From assembly GCA_016214695.1 (NCBI GenBank), contig JACRNY010000003.1, positions 103,236-167,235 of the forward strand: a stretch of DNA of 64,000 bases, in the 5' to 3' direction. Below, in pieces: positions 17,132 to 24,510 of this stretch. The position numbers and the translations under genes were made by a program. The notes beneath the pieces were generated by a model that worked only from the letters and a program-made list of their open reading frames with translations, made no database searches and had not been told where the DNA came from. This DNA comes from Nitrosomonadales bacterium (GTDB lineage Bacteria > Pseudomonadota > Gammaproteobacteria > Burkholderiales > Gallionellaceae). The first letter of the stretch is position 1. Every line of letters starts with the position of its first letter.

Positions 17132-17749
17132 TTAATGACCGAGCCAGGACAACAGCAGCACCAGCACATAGAGGCTGCCCAGTATCAGCAGCACGCCAGC
17201 CTGGCGGCCATGGCGGTACACATACTCATCCAGTCCGGCTCTGGTGACCTCCACCGGCTTCATGGCCTGGCGCATCGACACCCAGCGGTTCGCCCCCTGT
17301 TCGAAGTCGCGCAACAGGCTGGGGCGCAGCAGCAGGAACAGGCCGACGAAGGCGGCGAAGACCGCCCCCAGCAGGGCACTCAATACGAAGGCATCCAGCA
17401 GACCGCCGACGAACGCCGCCTGATAGCCATAGTGGCGCGCCAGACCGGCCACGGTGTTTGCGCGATCCATGCTCACGGTGAAGAAGTAGACGATGTAGAC
17501 GGCCCCGGCCAGGGTGAGCACGCCGCTGACCCGGCGATAGCGGTAGAACCAGGGATCCAGTGTGACGGATTCTTCCAGCGACTGGTCCAGGTGCCGCGTG
17601 GAAATCCAGCGGTTGAGGATGCTGCCGAGCGCACGCAGGCGATACGGGGCCCACAACAGCAAGGCACCGACGGCAATACCGGCCAGACTGCCGACCAAGA
17701 GGAATATCACGGCGGAACGCAGCAACAGGGACTCGACTATGGGATCCAT
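17132..17749 (-). CDS. Membrane protein with internal duplication, pilus locus
   Basis: Unrecognised 205-residue inner-membrane protein lying between the pilin-like gene (7 bp upstream) and mshA. It has four hydrophobic helices arranged as two copies of one unit. Unit 1 holds LLLWAPYRL, NRWIS, then YRYRRVSGVLTLAGAVYIVY; unit 2 holds LLLRPSLL, NRWVS, then YRHGRQAGVLLILGSLYVLV. ATG 17749 is chosen because it follows the upstream stop closely; the longer frame upstream overlaps that gene. No enzyme motif is visible. Position suggests a role in MSHA assembly, perhaps in the spot held by mshF in Vibrio, but this is not shown by sequence. Confidence 0.75.
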   Translation of the reverse strand: MDPIVESLLLRSAVIFLLVGSLAGIAVGALLLWAPYRLRALGSILNRWISTRHLDQSLEESVTLDPWFYRYRRVSGVLTLAGAVYIVYFFTVSMDRANTVAGLARHYGYQAAFVGGLLDAFVLSALLGAVFAAFVGLFLLLRPSLLRDFEQGANRWVSMRQAMKPVEVTRAGLDEYVYRHGRQAGVLLILGSLYVLVLLLSWLGH

Positions 17750-17756
17750 ATGCACC

Positions 17757-18272
17757 TCACTCAAACCAGCGATAGGGTTCGGCCGGCTCGAACAGCACGC
17801 TGACCAGCTCCTTCTCGGCGGGCCGCCCGACCTTGGGCTCATAGCCCAGCCGAACGCGGAAACGTATCCATTTGCTGCCATCCTTGCCCGACGTAAAGTA
17901 CTCGCTTCGGTTGAGGACGTAAACCATCTCGCGCGACTGCAGGTCGAACAGCCAGTTGCCGGGGGCCACCGCTCCGGGGGAGGGTGCATAGAACTCGCCC
18001 GCGTAGTTCTGCGGCTTCTGCTGCAGCCAGTTCACCGGATTGTCGATCATCAGACTGTCCAGTTCCTTGCGATTGTCCGCACCGCGGGCCACCAGCGCAC
18101 CGTAACGCAACACCAGCGCGCTCTGGATCGCCCCGGAGACCTGTTGCATGGCGGTCTTCTCGGCCTGCTCCTGATAGAACGGGACGCGCATCAGGAACAA
18201 GCCGGCCAGCACCACCACGATGATGATGACGATGATGAGTTCGATGAGGGTGAAGCCGCGCCCGGTCTTCAT
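17757..18272 (-). CDS. Type IV prepilin-like protein (MshB/MshF position)
   Basis: Protein of 171 residues with leader MKTGRG and prepilin motif FTLIELIIVIIIVVVLAGLF, so it should be processed by the prepilin peptidase. The globular part (about 40-171) has no cysteine pair and contains WLFDLQSREMVYVLNR. The ATG at 18272 shares one base with the mshG stop (TGATG). In Vibrio the genes at this position are mshF and mshB; it resembles MshB in having a pilin N-terminus but is longer at the C-terminus, so I leave the symbol open. Confidence 0.8.
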   Translation of the reverse strand: MKTGRGFTLIELIIVIIIVVVLAGLFLMRVPFYQEQAEKTAMQQVSGAIQSALVLRYGALVARGADNRKELDSLMIDNPVNWLQQKPQNYAGEFYAPSPGAVAPGNWLFDLQSREMVYVLNRSEYFTSGKDGSKWIRFRVRLGYEPKVGRPAEKELVSVLFEPAEPYRWFE

Positions 18273-19513
18273 CAGTGCAACGCCGCCTTGCCCAGGTCCC
18301 ACATCGGCAGGAAGATGCCCAGCGCGAGGATCAGCACCAGCCCGCCCAGCAGCACGATCATGATCGGCTCGATGTTGGCACTGAGGGACTTGATCTCGTA
18401 TTCCACTTCGCGCTCGTACATGCCGGCGATCTCGAACATGAGACCATCCATATCGCCAGTCTCTTCGCCCACGGCGATCATCTGCAGCACGGTGGGATTG
18501 AACACCCCGGTCGCCGCCGCCGTGCGCAGGATGCTCTCGCCGCGCTCGACACCGTCGCGCATCTGCTCGACGCGGCTGCGCATGTATTCGTTGTCCACCA
18601 CCAGCGCCACCGTGTTCAAACCCTGCACGATGGGGATGCCGCTCTTGAACGACAGTGCCAGGCTGCGCGCGAAGCGCGCCAGCGTCGCCTTCATGATGAT
18701 GCGGCCGGCGATGGGGATATGGAACTTGTAGCGGTCCCATTTGTAGCGACCGTCCACGGTATTGATCCAGGAGCGGAAGCCGACCACAGCCCCGACCAGC
18801 ACCGCCAGCAGGAGGGGCCAGAAAGTCACCATGAAGTTCGAGAAACCGATCAGCACCCGGGTCATCAGCGGGAGTTCGGCGTGGAAGCCCTCGAACACCT
18901 TGACGAAGGCCGGGATGACGAAGATGTTGACGATGACAATGGCGATCGCCATGGCGATCACGACGAACATCGGGTAGCGCACCGCCGATTTGATGCGTTC
19001 CTTCATGTCTTTTTCGAATTCGAGATGCTCATACAGACGCAGGAAGGTCTGGTCCAGCATGCCGGTCATCTCGCCGACCTGCACCATGCTGAGATAGAAG
19101 GGGGAGAACACCTTGGGGTGGCGGCGCATCGCGGTGGACAGCTCCCGGCCGCTGTCCAGGCTCTCGCGCAGATCCTGCAACATCGCGGAGAAGACCGGGT
19201 TACGGGTGGATTCCTGCAGGCCGGCCAGCGCGCGCATGATCGGGACGCCGGCCTTGAGCAGGGTGTACATCTGGCGGCTGAACAGCATCAGCTCCAGCGT
19301 GTCGACTTTCTTCTCGGTCGACAGACGCTTCCACAAACTGATCTGCTCCGGGGTGGTACCACTGCGCATGGCCTGCGATGTAAGCTTGATCTCGGTCGGC
19401 GTGATCCCGGTGTTCAGCAACTGGTCGGCGATGGCGCCGCTGTCCAGCCCTTCCAGCGAACCCTGCACCAGCTCGCCGCGCGCACTTCTACCCTTATAGG
19501 CGAATACCGGCAT
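18272..19513 (-). CDS. mshG: MSHA inner-membrane platform protein MshG
   Basis: PilC/GspF-family polytopic platform protein of 413 residues. Two copies of the GspF domain (about 75-195 and 280-405) are visible, the first with SLDSGRELSTAMRRHP and GEMTGMLDQ, the second with GVERGESILRTA and GEETGDMDG, plus three membrane helices (near 178-198, 225-245 and 385-405). It couples the ATPase MshE to pilin extrusion. Its start overlaps the mshE stop (TGATG), and its stop overlaps the following pilin-like gene. Confidence 0.93.
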   Translation of the reverse strand: MPVFAYKGRSARGELVQGSLEGLDSGAIADQLLNTGITPTEIKLTSQAMRSGTTPEQISLWKRLSTEKKVDTLELMLFSRQMYTLLKAGVPIMRALAGLQESTRNPVFSAMLQDLRESLDSGRELSTAMRRHPKVFSPFYLSMVQVGEMTGMLDQTFLRLYEHLEFEKDMKERIKSAVRYPMFVVIAMAIAIVIVNIFVIPAFVKVFEGFHAELPLMTRVLIGFSNFMVTFWPLLLAVLVGAVVGFRSWINTVDGRYKWDRYKFHIPIAGRIIMKATLARFARSLALSFKSGIPIVQGLNTVALVVDNEYMRSRVEQMRDGVERGESILRTAAATGVFNPTVLQMIAVGEETGDMDGLMFEIAGMYEREVEYEIKSLSANIEPIMIVLLGGLVLILALGIFLPMWDLGKAALH

Positions 19514-21216
19514 CAGTCTTCCACTTGGTTGCTGATGCGCATCACCTCAGCCACCGATGTGTGGCCCAGCTTCATCTCGCGCAGGGCGGCATCGAGCAGG
19601 GTGCGGCCTTTGAGATGGTCGCGTGCGACTTGCATGAAATGCGCATTGTCCTCATGCGCAGCGGCATCCACCAGCGCCTGACTCATCTCCAGCATCTCGT
19701 ACACGCCCATGCGACCGTGGTAACCGGTGCCGTTGCAATGCGAACAGCCGCGGCCGTGCAGCAAGGTGCCCCAGTCGCCGCGCGCGACACCCTCCGCCTC
19801 CAGCCACTCAGTCTCTTGCGGTGTGGGCACATGCGTCTCGCTGCAGCTCTCGCACACGCGGCGCAACAGTCGCTGCGCCAGCACGGCCTGCACCGACGAC
19901 GCCACCATGTATTTCGGCGCGCCCATATCGACCAGGCGGAACAGCGTACCCGCAGTATCGCGCGTGTGCAGCGTGGAGAACACCAGGTGACCGGTCATCG
20001 CCGCGCGCATGCCGATCTGCGCAGTCTCGGCATCGCGCATTTCGCCGACGAGGATGACATCCGGGTCCTGGCGCAACGCGGAGCGCAGCACGCGCGAGAA
20101 AGTCAGCTCGATCTTCTCGTTCACCTGCACCTGGTTGATGCCGGGCAGGCGGTACTCGACCGGGTCTTCCACGGTGATGATCTTCTGGTCGACGGTGTTG
20201 ATCTCGGCCAGGCCCGCATACAGGGTGGTGGTCTTGCCGGAACCGGTGGGGCCGGTGACCAGCACCATGCCGTTGCTGCGCTGGATGATCTCGCGGAAAC
20301 GCTTGAGCATGTCGGCCGGCATGCCGAGCTTGTCCAGAGTGAGGAAGCTGCCGCTCTGGTTGAGCAGGCGCATCACCACCGATTCACCGTACTGGGTCGG
20401 CATGGTGGAGATACGTACATCCACCGCCTGGTCGCGTACGCGGATATTGAAACGACCGTCCTGCGGCAAACGCTTCTCGGAGATGTCCAGGCCGGACATC
20501 AGCTTCAGGCGCAGAGCGAGCGAAGGCGCGATCTTGCTGTCGGCCTCGGTCTGCAGGTGCAGCGCACCGTCGATGCGGAAACGGATCTGCACGCGCGTTT
20601 CCTGCGGTTCGATGTGGATATCGGAAGCGCGCACCTGGGTGGCATCGTCGAACATGGTCTGCAGCAGTTTGACCACCGGCGCCTCTTCCACGCCGACGGT
20701 GTCGCTCAGCGCACCGAAGTCGATGTAGGTGTCGCCCAGCTCCTCGGAGACCGCCTTGGCCAGGCCGGAGATCTCTTCGGTGCGGCGATAGACACGGTCG
20801 ATGGTCTCCAGCAGCTGGCCTTCGGTGACCACGGCAACGTCGATGTCGCGTTTGAGCAGGCGCGCTATCTCGTCGAATGCGAACAGATCCGTCGGGTCGG
20901 CCATGCCGACCAGCAGCACGCCGTTGCGCTCCTCCAGCGCGACCGCGCGAAAGCGCCGCGCCTGGTTCTCCGGCAGACGGCGCACGATCTCGAGATTGAC
21001 GTTGTAGTACTTGAGGTTGATGTACGGGATGTTGAGCTGCTTGGCGATCGCTTCGGAGATCTGGTCTTCGCTGACGAAGGCGTTGTCCACCAGCACGCGG
21101 CCGAGCTTGCGGCCGCTGCGCTTCTGTTGCTCCAGCGCGAACTGGAGTTGATCCATTGAGATGAGTTTCTGCTGTACCAGCAGATCGCCTAAGCGGATTT
21201 TCTCCGGACGCGCCAT
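19513..21216 (-). CDS. mshE: MSHA pilus extension ATPase MshE
   Basis: GspE/PilB-type assembly ATPase (567 residues). The N-terminus carries two MshEN motifs, RLGDLLVQQKLIS at residues 8-20 ending in ALEQQ, and a second beginning KLGRVLVDNAFVS; this domain binds c-di-GMP in Vibrio MshE. Walker A is GPTGSGKTTT, Walker B is DPDVILVGEMRD, and a tetracysteine zinc site is seen as CESC and CSHC. ATG 21216 follows AGGGGGAATT; a longer frame upstream lacks this. It heads the pilus locus, divergent from trmL. Confidence 0.94.
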   Translation of the reverse strand: MARPEKIRLGDLLVQQKLISMDQLQFALEQQKRSGRKLGRVLVDNAFVSEDQISEAIAKQLNIPYINLKYYNVNLEIVRRLPENQARRFRAVALEERNGVLLVGMADPTDLFAFDEIARLLKRDIDVAVVTEGQLLETIDRVYRRTEEISGLAKAVSEELGDTYIDFGALSDTVGVEEAPVVKLLQTMFDDATQVRASDIHIEPQETRVQIRFRIDGALHLQTEADSKIAPSLALRLKLMSGLDISEKRLPQDGRFNIRVRDQAVDVRISTMPTQYGESVVMRLLNQSGSFLTLDKLGMPADMLKRFREIIQRSNGMVLVTGPTGSGKTTTLYAGLAEINTVDQKIITVEDPVEYRLPGINQVQVNEKIELTFSRVLRSALRQDPDVILVGEMRDAETAQIGMRAAMTGHLVFSTLHTRDTAGTLFRLVDMGAPKYMVASSVQAVLAQRLLRRVCESCSETHVPTPQETEWLEAEGVARGDWGTLLHGRGCSHCNGTGYHGRMGVYEMLEMSQALVDAAAHEDNAHFMQVARDHLKGRTLLDAALREMKLGHTSVAEVMRISNQVED

Positions 21217-21259
21217 AATTCCCCCTGTGTGACTTTTCCAGACACTGACTGATAAACGG

Positions 21260-21288
21260 AAGTTAGCCGTTTTTCCCCATACTGACAA
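21260..21288 (-). promoter_or_regulatory. Possible sigma-70 promoter of mshE
   Basis: TTGTCA (21288-21283) and TAACTT (21265-21260) on the minus strand are 17 bases apart. Transcription would start about 35 bases before the mshE ATG. The -35 matches consensus in five of six positions, the -10 in only three. Confidence 0.4.
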
Positions 21289-21308
21289 GCATTTCGAGTG
21301 GTTTCCTG

Positions 21309-21779
21309 ATGTTCAATGTGATTCTTTACCAGCCGGAGATACCACCCAATACCGGCAACATCATCCGCCTGTGCGCCAATACCGGCGCACAGTTGCATCT
21401 GATCCGTCCGCTCGGTTTCGACCTCGATGACAGACAGCTGCGCCGCGCCGGACTGGATTACCATGAATACGCGCGCGTCCGGGTTTACGACAGTCTTGTC
21501 GAATGTCTGGACAGTCTCGGCGATGTCAGGACCTTCGCCTTCACCACCAAGGCTTCGCACCCCTACCATGAAGTACCTTACCAGCGCGGGGATGCGTTCC
21601 TGTTCGGCCCGGAGAGCCGCGGCCTGCCTGCGGAAGTGTTAGCAGCATTCGTGCCCGAACGGCGCCTGCGTTTGCCGATGCTGCCGGACAACCGCAGCCT
21701 GAATCTGTCGAACACGGTGGCCGTGGCGGTGTTCGAAGCGTGGCGCCAGTGCGGATTCAAAAACAGTACCGAGTTCTGA
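21309..21779 (+). CDS. trmL: tRNA (cytidine/uridine-34-2'-O)-methyltransferase TrmL
   Basis: SPOUT-class methyltransferase that 2'-O-methylates the wobble base of tRNA-Leu isoacceptors, acting as a cytoplasmic dimer. The 156-residue protein shows the family N-terminus VILYQPEIPPNTGNIIRLCAN and the knotted SAM site FGPESRGLP with LPMLPDNRSLNLSNTVAVAVFE. Start at ATG 21309, divergent from mshE, convergent with gpsA. It normally neighbours comF and gpsA in betaproteobacteria; the comF side is displaced here. Confidence 0.93.
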   Translation: MFNVILYQPEIPPNTGNIIRLCANTGAQLHLIRPLGFDLDDRQLRRAGLDYHEYARVRVYDSLVECLDSLGDVRTFAFTTKASHPYHEVPYQRGDAFLFGPESRGLPAEVLAAFVPERRLRLPMLPDNRSLNLSNTVAVAVFEAWRQCGFKNSTEF

Positions 21780-21800
21780 GTTCCCAGTACCGAGCCGCCG

Positions 21801-21838
21801 CACTCAGCACTCAGCACTCAGCACTCAGCACTCAGAAC
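21801..21838. repeat. Heptamer tandem repeat between trmL and gpsA
   Basis: Five copies of a 7-bp unit (ACTCAGC) run head to tail and end at the gpsA stop codon. A 10-bp direct repeat CAGTACCGAG also occurs twice, at the 3' end of trmL (from 21765) and just after it (from 21786). The array looks like slipped-strand expansion in a convergent intergenic gap and may vary in copy number. Confidence 0.75.
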
Positions 21839-22818
21839 TCATGACCAGGTTGACGGCTGAGCAATGCCTCGACCGCCTTGTCGGCAGCGAGGTTCTCGTA
21901 CAACACGCGGTACACCCCCTCGCAGATGGGCATGTCGACACCCTGCTGCTGCGCGATGCGATGCACTTCACGCGCGGTATAGACGCCTTCGGCCACATGC
22001 CCGAGTTCATTGAGGATGTTGGCCAGCGATTTATGCTGCGCCAGCAGCATGCCGACCTGGCGGTTGCGCGACAGGTCGCCGGTGCAGGTGAGGATAAGGT
22101 CGCCTACACCGGACAGGCCGCCCAGCGTCTCCGCCTTGCCGCCCATCTTCAAACCCAGTCGCGACATCTCTGCCAGACCGCGCGTGAGCAGGGCGGCACG
22201 GGCATTGAGCCCCATCTGCATGCCGTCGCAGATGCCCGCCGCGATGGCCAGCACGTTCTTGACCGCACCGCCGATCTCCACCCCCACCACATCGGTACTG
22301 GAATAGATGCGCAAACGCGGATGATGCAGGGCTTTCGCCGTACGCTGCGCGAACTCGCCATCACTGGAGGCCAGCGTCATCGCCGTGGGCTGGTTGCGCG
22401 CGACTTCCTGCGCGAAGCTCGGGCCGGACAGAACGCCGCGCGGGAAAGCGGCGGGCAACACCTCTTCCGCGATCTGGTGCGGGAAGCGCGAAGTCTCGCT
22501 CTCGAAACCCTTGCATACCCAGATCACCGAAACTGGCGAAGGCAGGCTGGCAAGCTGCTGCAGCGTGCTGCGCAAACCGGCGACCGGAACGGCGACGATG
22601 ACCAGCTCGGCGTCAGCCAATGTATCGTTCAATGAAGTGGAAAGTCGGAGTTCGGCGGGAAGCGGGACATCCGGCAGGAAACGCTGGTTGTAGCGTTCGC
22701 GCACCATCACCTCTATCTCGCCGGCGTCACGGGACCACAGCGTGACTTGATGGCGCGGCGCGAAACTGACCGCCAATGCAGTCCCCCATGCGCCGGCTCC
22801 CAGGATCGCAAGTCTCAT
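21832..22818 (-). CDS. gpsA: Glycerol-3-phosphate dehydrogenase [NAD(P)+]
   Basis: Cytoplasmic enzyme that reduces dihydroxyacetone phosphate to sn-glycerol-3-phosphate for phospholipid synthesis. The 328-residue protein has the N-terminal dinucleotide fold ILGAGAWGTALA, the motif GPSFAQEVA, the catalytic lysine in GGAVKNVLAIAAG, and GLSGVGDLILTC. I use ATG 22818 (protein MRLAILGAG), which overlaps the stop of the upstream SH3 gene as TGATG; a start 12 bases upstream is possible. Last gene of the secB operon. Confidence 0.95.
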   Translation of the reverse strand: MRLAILGAGAWGTALAVSFAPRHQVTLWSRDAGEIEVMVRERYNQRFLPDVPLPAELRLSTSLNDTLADAELVIVAVPVAGLRSTLQQLASLPSPVSVIWVCKGFESETSRFPHQIAEEVLPAAFPRGVLSGPSFAQEVARNQPTAMTLASSDGEFAQRTAKALHHPRLRIYSSTDVVGVEIGGAVKNVLAIAAGICDGMQMGLNARAALLTRGLAEMSRLGLKMGGKAETLGGLSGVGDLILTCTGDLSRNRQVGMLLAQHKSLANILNELGHVAEGVYTAREVHRIAQQQGVDMPICEGVYRVLYENLAADKAVEALLSRQPGHEF

Positions 22819-23273
22819 CAGTCGCCCCACACATCGCCGGACTTGAGGTAGCCCGTGCTGCCATCGGCATGCCGCACCTTGACCCAGCCGCTGCCGCTAT
22901 TGCCCAGCCACTCCAGGCCGAGCTGTTGCGTTGCCTTGAACACCAGCCCGGCATCATCATCCGGGCTGCGCCGCACGTCGGCCGAGGGAACCGTGACCAT
23001 GACATAGCGCTTGCTGCTCAACTGGCGCTTCTCGATCCAGAACAGCTTGCCCGAGTTGTCGCGCACCTTGACCCAGTTGTCCAGCACCACGATCTGCTCC
23101 AGCGGCAAAAAGCGCGTGGCGACGAACAGTTTCTTCGCCTTGAGCGAGTTGGCGTCGTACAGGATGGCCGGCTCGGCGACCGAAACGAAATCGAAGGCAT
23201 GCGCGGCCTGGCTGGCCAGCAGCAACAGCAGCGATGTCGCCAGATGTCTCAAGGATTGAAGATTGCTCTTCAC
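22818..23273 (-). CDS. Exported SH3-domain protein
   Basis: Periplasmic protein of 151 residues with a signal peptide (LATSLLLLLASQAAHA) and two bacterial SH3-like segments: about 30-85 (ILYDANSLKAKKLFV ... WVKVRDNSGKLFWIEKR) and 90-151 (ADVRRSPDDDAGLVF ... WVKVRHADGSTGYL). Such proteins bind cell-wall material; the exact role is unknown. I choose GTG 23273, preceded by GAGGGGGCGAAC. A longer frame starting at 23339 has no ribosome site and its extra residues LPNPLPVGEG are translated from a dispersed repeat. It lies between secB and gpsA in the operon. Confidence 0.82.
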   Translation of the reverse strand: MKSNLQSLRHLATSLLLLLASQAAHAFDFVSVAEPAILYDANSLKAKKLFVATRFLPLEQIVVLDNWVKVRDNSGKLFWIEKRQLSSKRYVMVTVPSADVRRSPDDDAGLVFKATQQLGLEWLGNSGSGWVKVRHADGSTGYLKSGDVWGD

Positions 23274-23280
23274 GTTCGCC

Positions 23281-23310
23281 CCCTCACCCACTGGGAGAGG
23301 GTTGGGGAGA
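23281..23310. repeat. Dispersed GGGAGAGGGTTGGGG-type repeat
   Basis: The element beginning CCCTCACCCACTGGGAGAGG followed by GTTGGGGAGA is a short palindromic repeat of a kind dispersed in many proteobacterial genomes, often mistaken for coding sequence. It fills the gap between secB and the SH3 gene and supplies the purine-rich stretch upstream of the latter's GTG start. Confidence 0.6.
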
Positions 23311-23345
23311 GAGTATCTGTGAGCAAGCTTCATCGTCATGTTCAG

Positions 23346-23822
23346 TTAGTGCTTGACCGCCTCTGCGGCCTGCCCCTGGTTCTGCTGCTTCTGCTGCTGA
23401 TAGATGGACTCGAAGTTGATCGGGTTGAGCAGCACAGGCGCGAAGCCGGCACGCACGGCGGTATTCGACACCACTTCGCGCAGATACGGATAAAGGATGT
23501 TGGGGCAGAGCACCGCCAGCACCGTTTCCATCTCCTCCGCCGGGACGTTGCGCACCTGGAAGATGCCGGCCTGCTTGGCCTCGATCAGGAACATGGCCTT
23601 GTCCTTTTCCGGCAGCTTGGCAGTGACGGTGACGGTGACGACGACTTCGAACACCCCGTCTTCGACGGTGGCCGCCTGCGTCTGCAATTGCAGGTCGATC
23701 TGCGGGTTCTCGCGCTCCAGGAAGATGCCCGGCGCATGCGGGATCTCCAGCGACAGGTCTTTCACGTACAACTTCTCGATATTGAAGATCGGTTGCGTAT
23801 TCGTTTGTGCGGCTTCGGTCAT
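23346..23822 (-). CDS. secB: Protein-export chaperone SecB
   Basis: Cytoplasmic tetrameric chaperone that keeps precursor proteins unfolded and passes them to SecA. The 158-residue protein has the family N-terminus FNIEKLYVKDLSLEIPHAP, the segment VTVTVTAKL, and AEEMETVLAVLCPNILYPYLRE broken over the conserved LCP(N)ILFPY motif. Operon order rhodanese, grxC, secB, then gpsA is conserved in many proteobacteria. Confidence 0.97.
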   Translation of the reverse strand: MTEAAQTNTQPIFNIEKLYVKDLSLEIPHAPGIFLERENPQIDLQLQTQAATVEDGVFEVVVTVTVTAKLPEKDKAMFLIEAKQAGIFQVRNVPAEEMETVLAVLCPNILYPYLREVVSNTAVRAGFAPVLLNPINFESIYQQQKQQNQGQAAEAVKH

Positions 23823-23834
23823 TTCGTTCCCCTG

Positions 23835-24095
23835 TTATGGTTGGGCCAGCAACGGGTCGAGCCCGCCGTCCTGGTCGAGTGCGGCCATGTCGTCGTATCC
23901 GCCGACATGGGTCTCGTTGATGTAGATCTGCGGCACTGTGCGACGTCCGGTCCTCTGGATCATCAAGTCGCGCTGCTCGGGATGCAGGTCGATGCGGATC
24001 TTATCGATCTCCGACACGCCCTTGCGCCTCAGCAAGTGCTCGGCACGCACGCAATACGGGCAGACCTCGGTGCAATACATGATGACTTTGGCCAT
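23835..24095 (-). CDS. grxC: Glutaredoxin 3
   Basis: Small glutathione-dependent thiol oxidoreductase (86 residues). The redox-active CPYC is at residues 12-15, followed by the glutathione-binding TVPQIYINETHVGGYDD with cis-Pro. Starts at ATG 24095, one base after the end of the rhodanese gene, and precedes secB by 12 bp. Confidence 0.96.
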   Translation of the reverse strand: MAKVIMYCTEVCPYCVRAEHLLRRKGVSEIDKIRIDLHPEQRDLMIQRTGRRTVPQIYINETHVGGYDDMAALDQDGGLDPLLAQP

Positions 24096-24096
24096 A

Positions 24097-24510
24097 TTAT
24101 TTCTCCAGCGGCAGGCTGGCCTTCTGCCAGGCCATCACGCCGCCCTCAAGATTGTAAGCCTGCACGAAACCCTGCTTGCCGAGCAGCGCGCAGGCGGATG
24201 CGGAACGCATCCCGCTGCGGCACACCACGACGACAGGTTTGTCGCGGTATTTTTCCAGTTCGCCGATACGCTCGCGCAGCTTGCCCAGGGGGATGAGTTT
24301 GCTGTTCAGGATATGCCCTGCGTCGTACTCCCCCTGTTCGCGCACATCCAGCACCAATGCGTTCTTGTGGTTGATGAGCTGGGTGGCGGCGATATGGTCG
24401 ACATCCTTGATCCCGCGCAGGCGATTGCCGAAGAACGACCAGAACAGCATTGCGGCGCTGGTCAGCGCGATCAGGATAGTCCAGATGTTATTTTGCAGGT
24501 ACAGCAGCAC
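24097..24510 (-). CDS. Membrane-anchored rhodanese-like protein (YibN type)
   Basis: Inner-membrane protein of 137 residues with an N-terminal helix (IWTILIALTSAAMLFWSFF, about 9-27) and one rhodanese domain (about 40-130). The active-site loop is CRSGMRS, with the nucleophilic Cys, so it can carry a persulfide. It corresponds to YibN of the enterobacterial yibN-grxC-secB-gpsA cluster. Its start overlaps the 3' end of the PglL gene by 23 bp. The presence of a persulfide carrier next to a persulfide-sensor-like regulator region is noted under findings. Confidence 0.9.
   Translation of the reverse strand: MLLYLQNNIWTILIALTSAAMLFWSFFGNRLRGIKDVDHIAATQLINHKNALVLDVREQGEYDAGHILNSKLIPLGKLRERIGELEKYRDKPVVVVCRSGMRSASACALLGKQGFVQAYNLEGGVMAWQKASLPLEK

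Noticed and set aside
21801..21838. Repeat array considered as a CRISPR
   Set aside because: The unit is 7 bp with no spacers and there are no cas genes; it is a simple tandem repeat.
23274..23339. N-terminal extension of the SH3 protein from ATG 23339
   Set aside because: No ribosome site before that ATG, and the extra residues come from a dispersed repeat; a GTG with a good leader gives a proper signal peptide.
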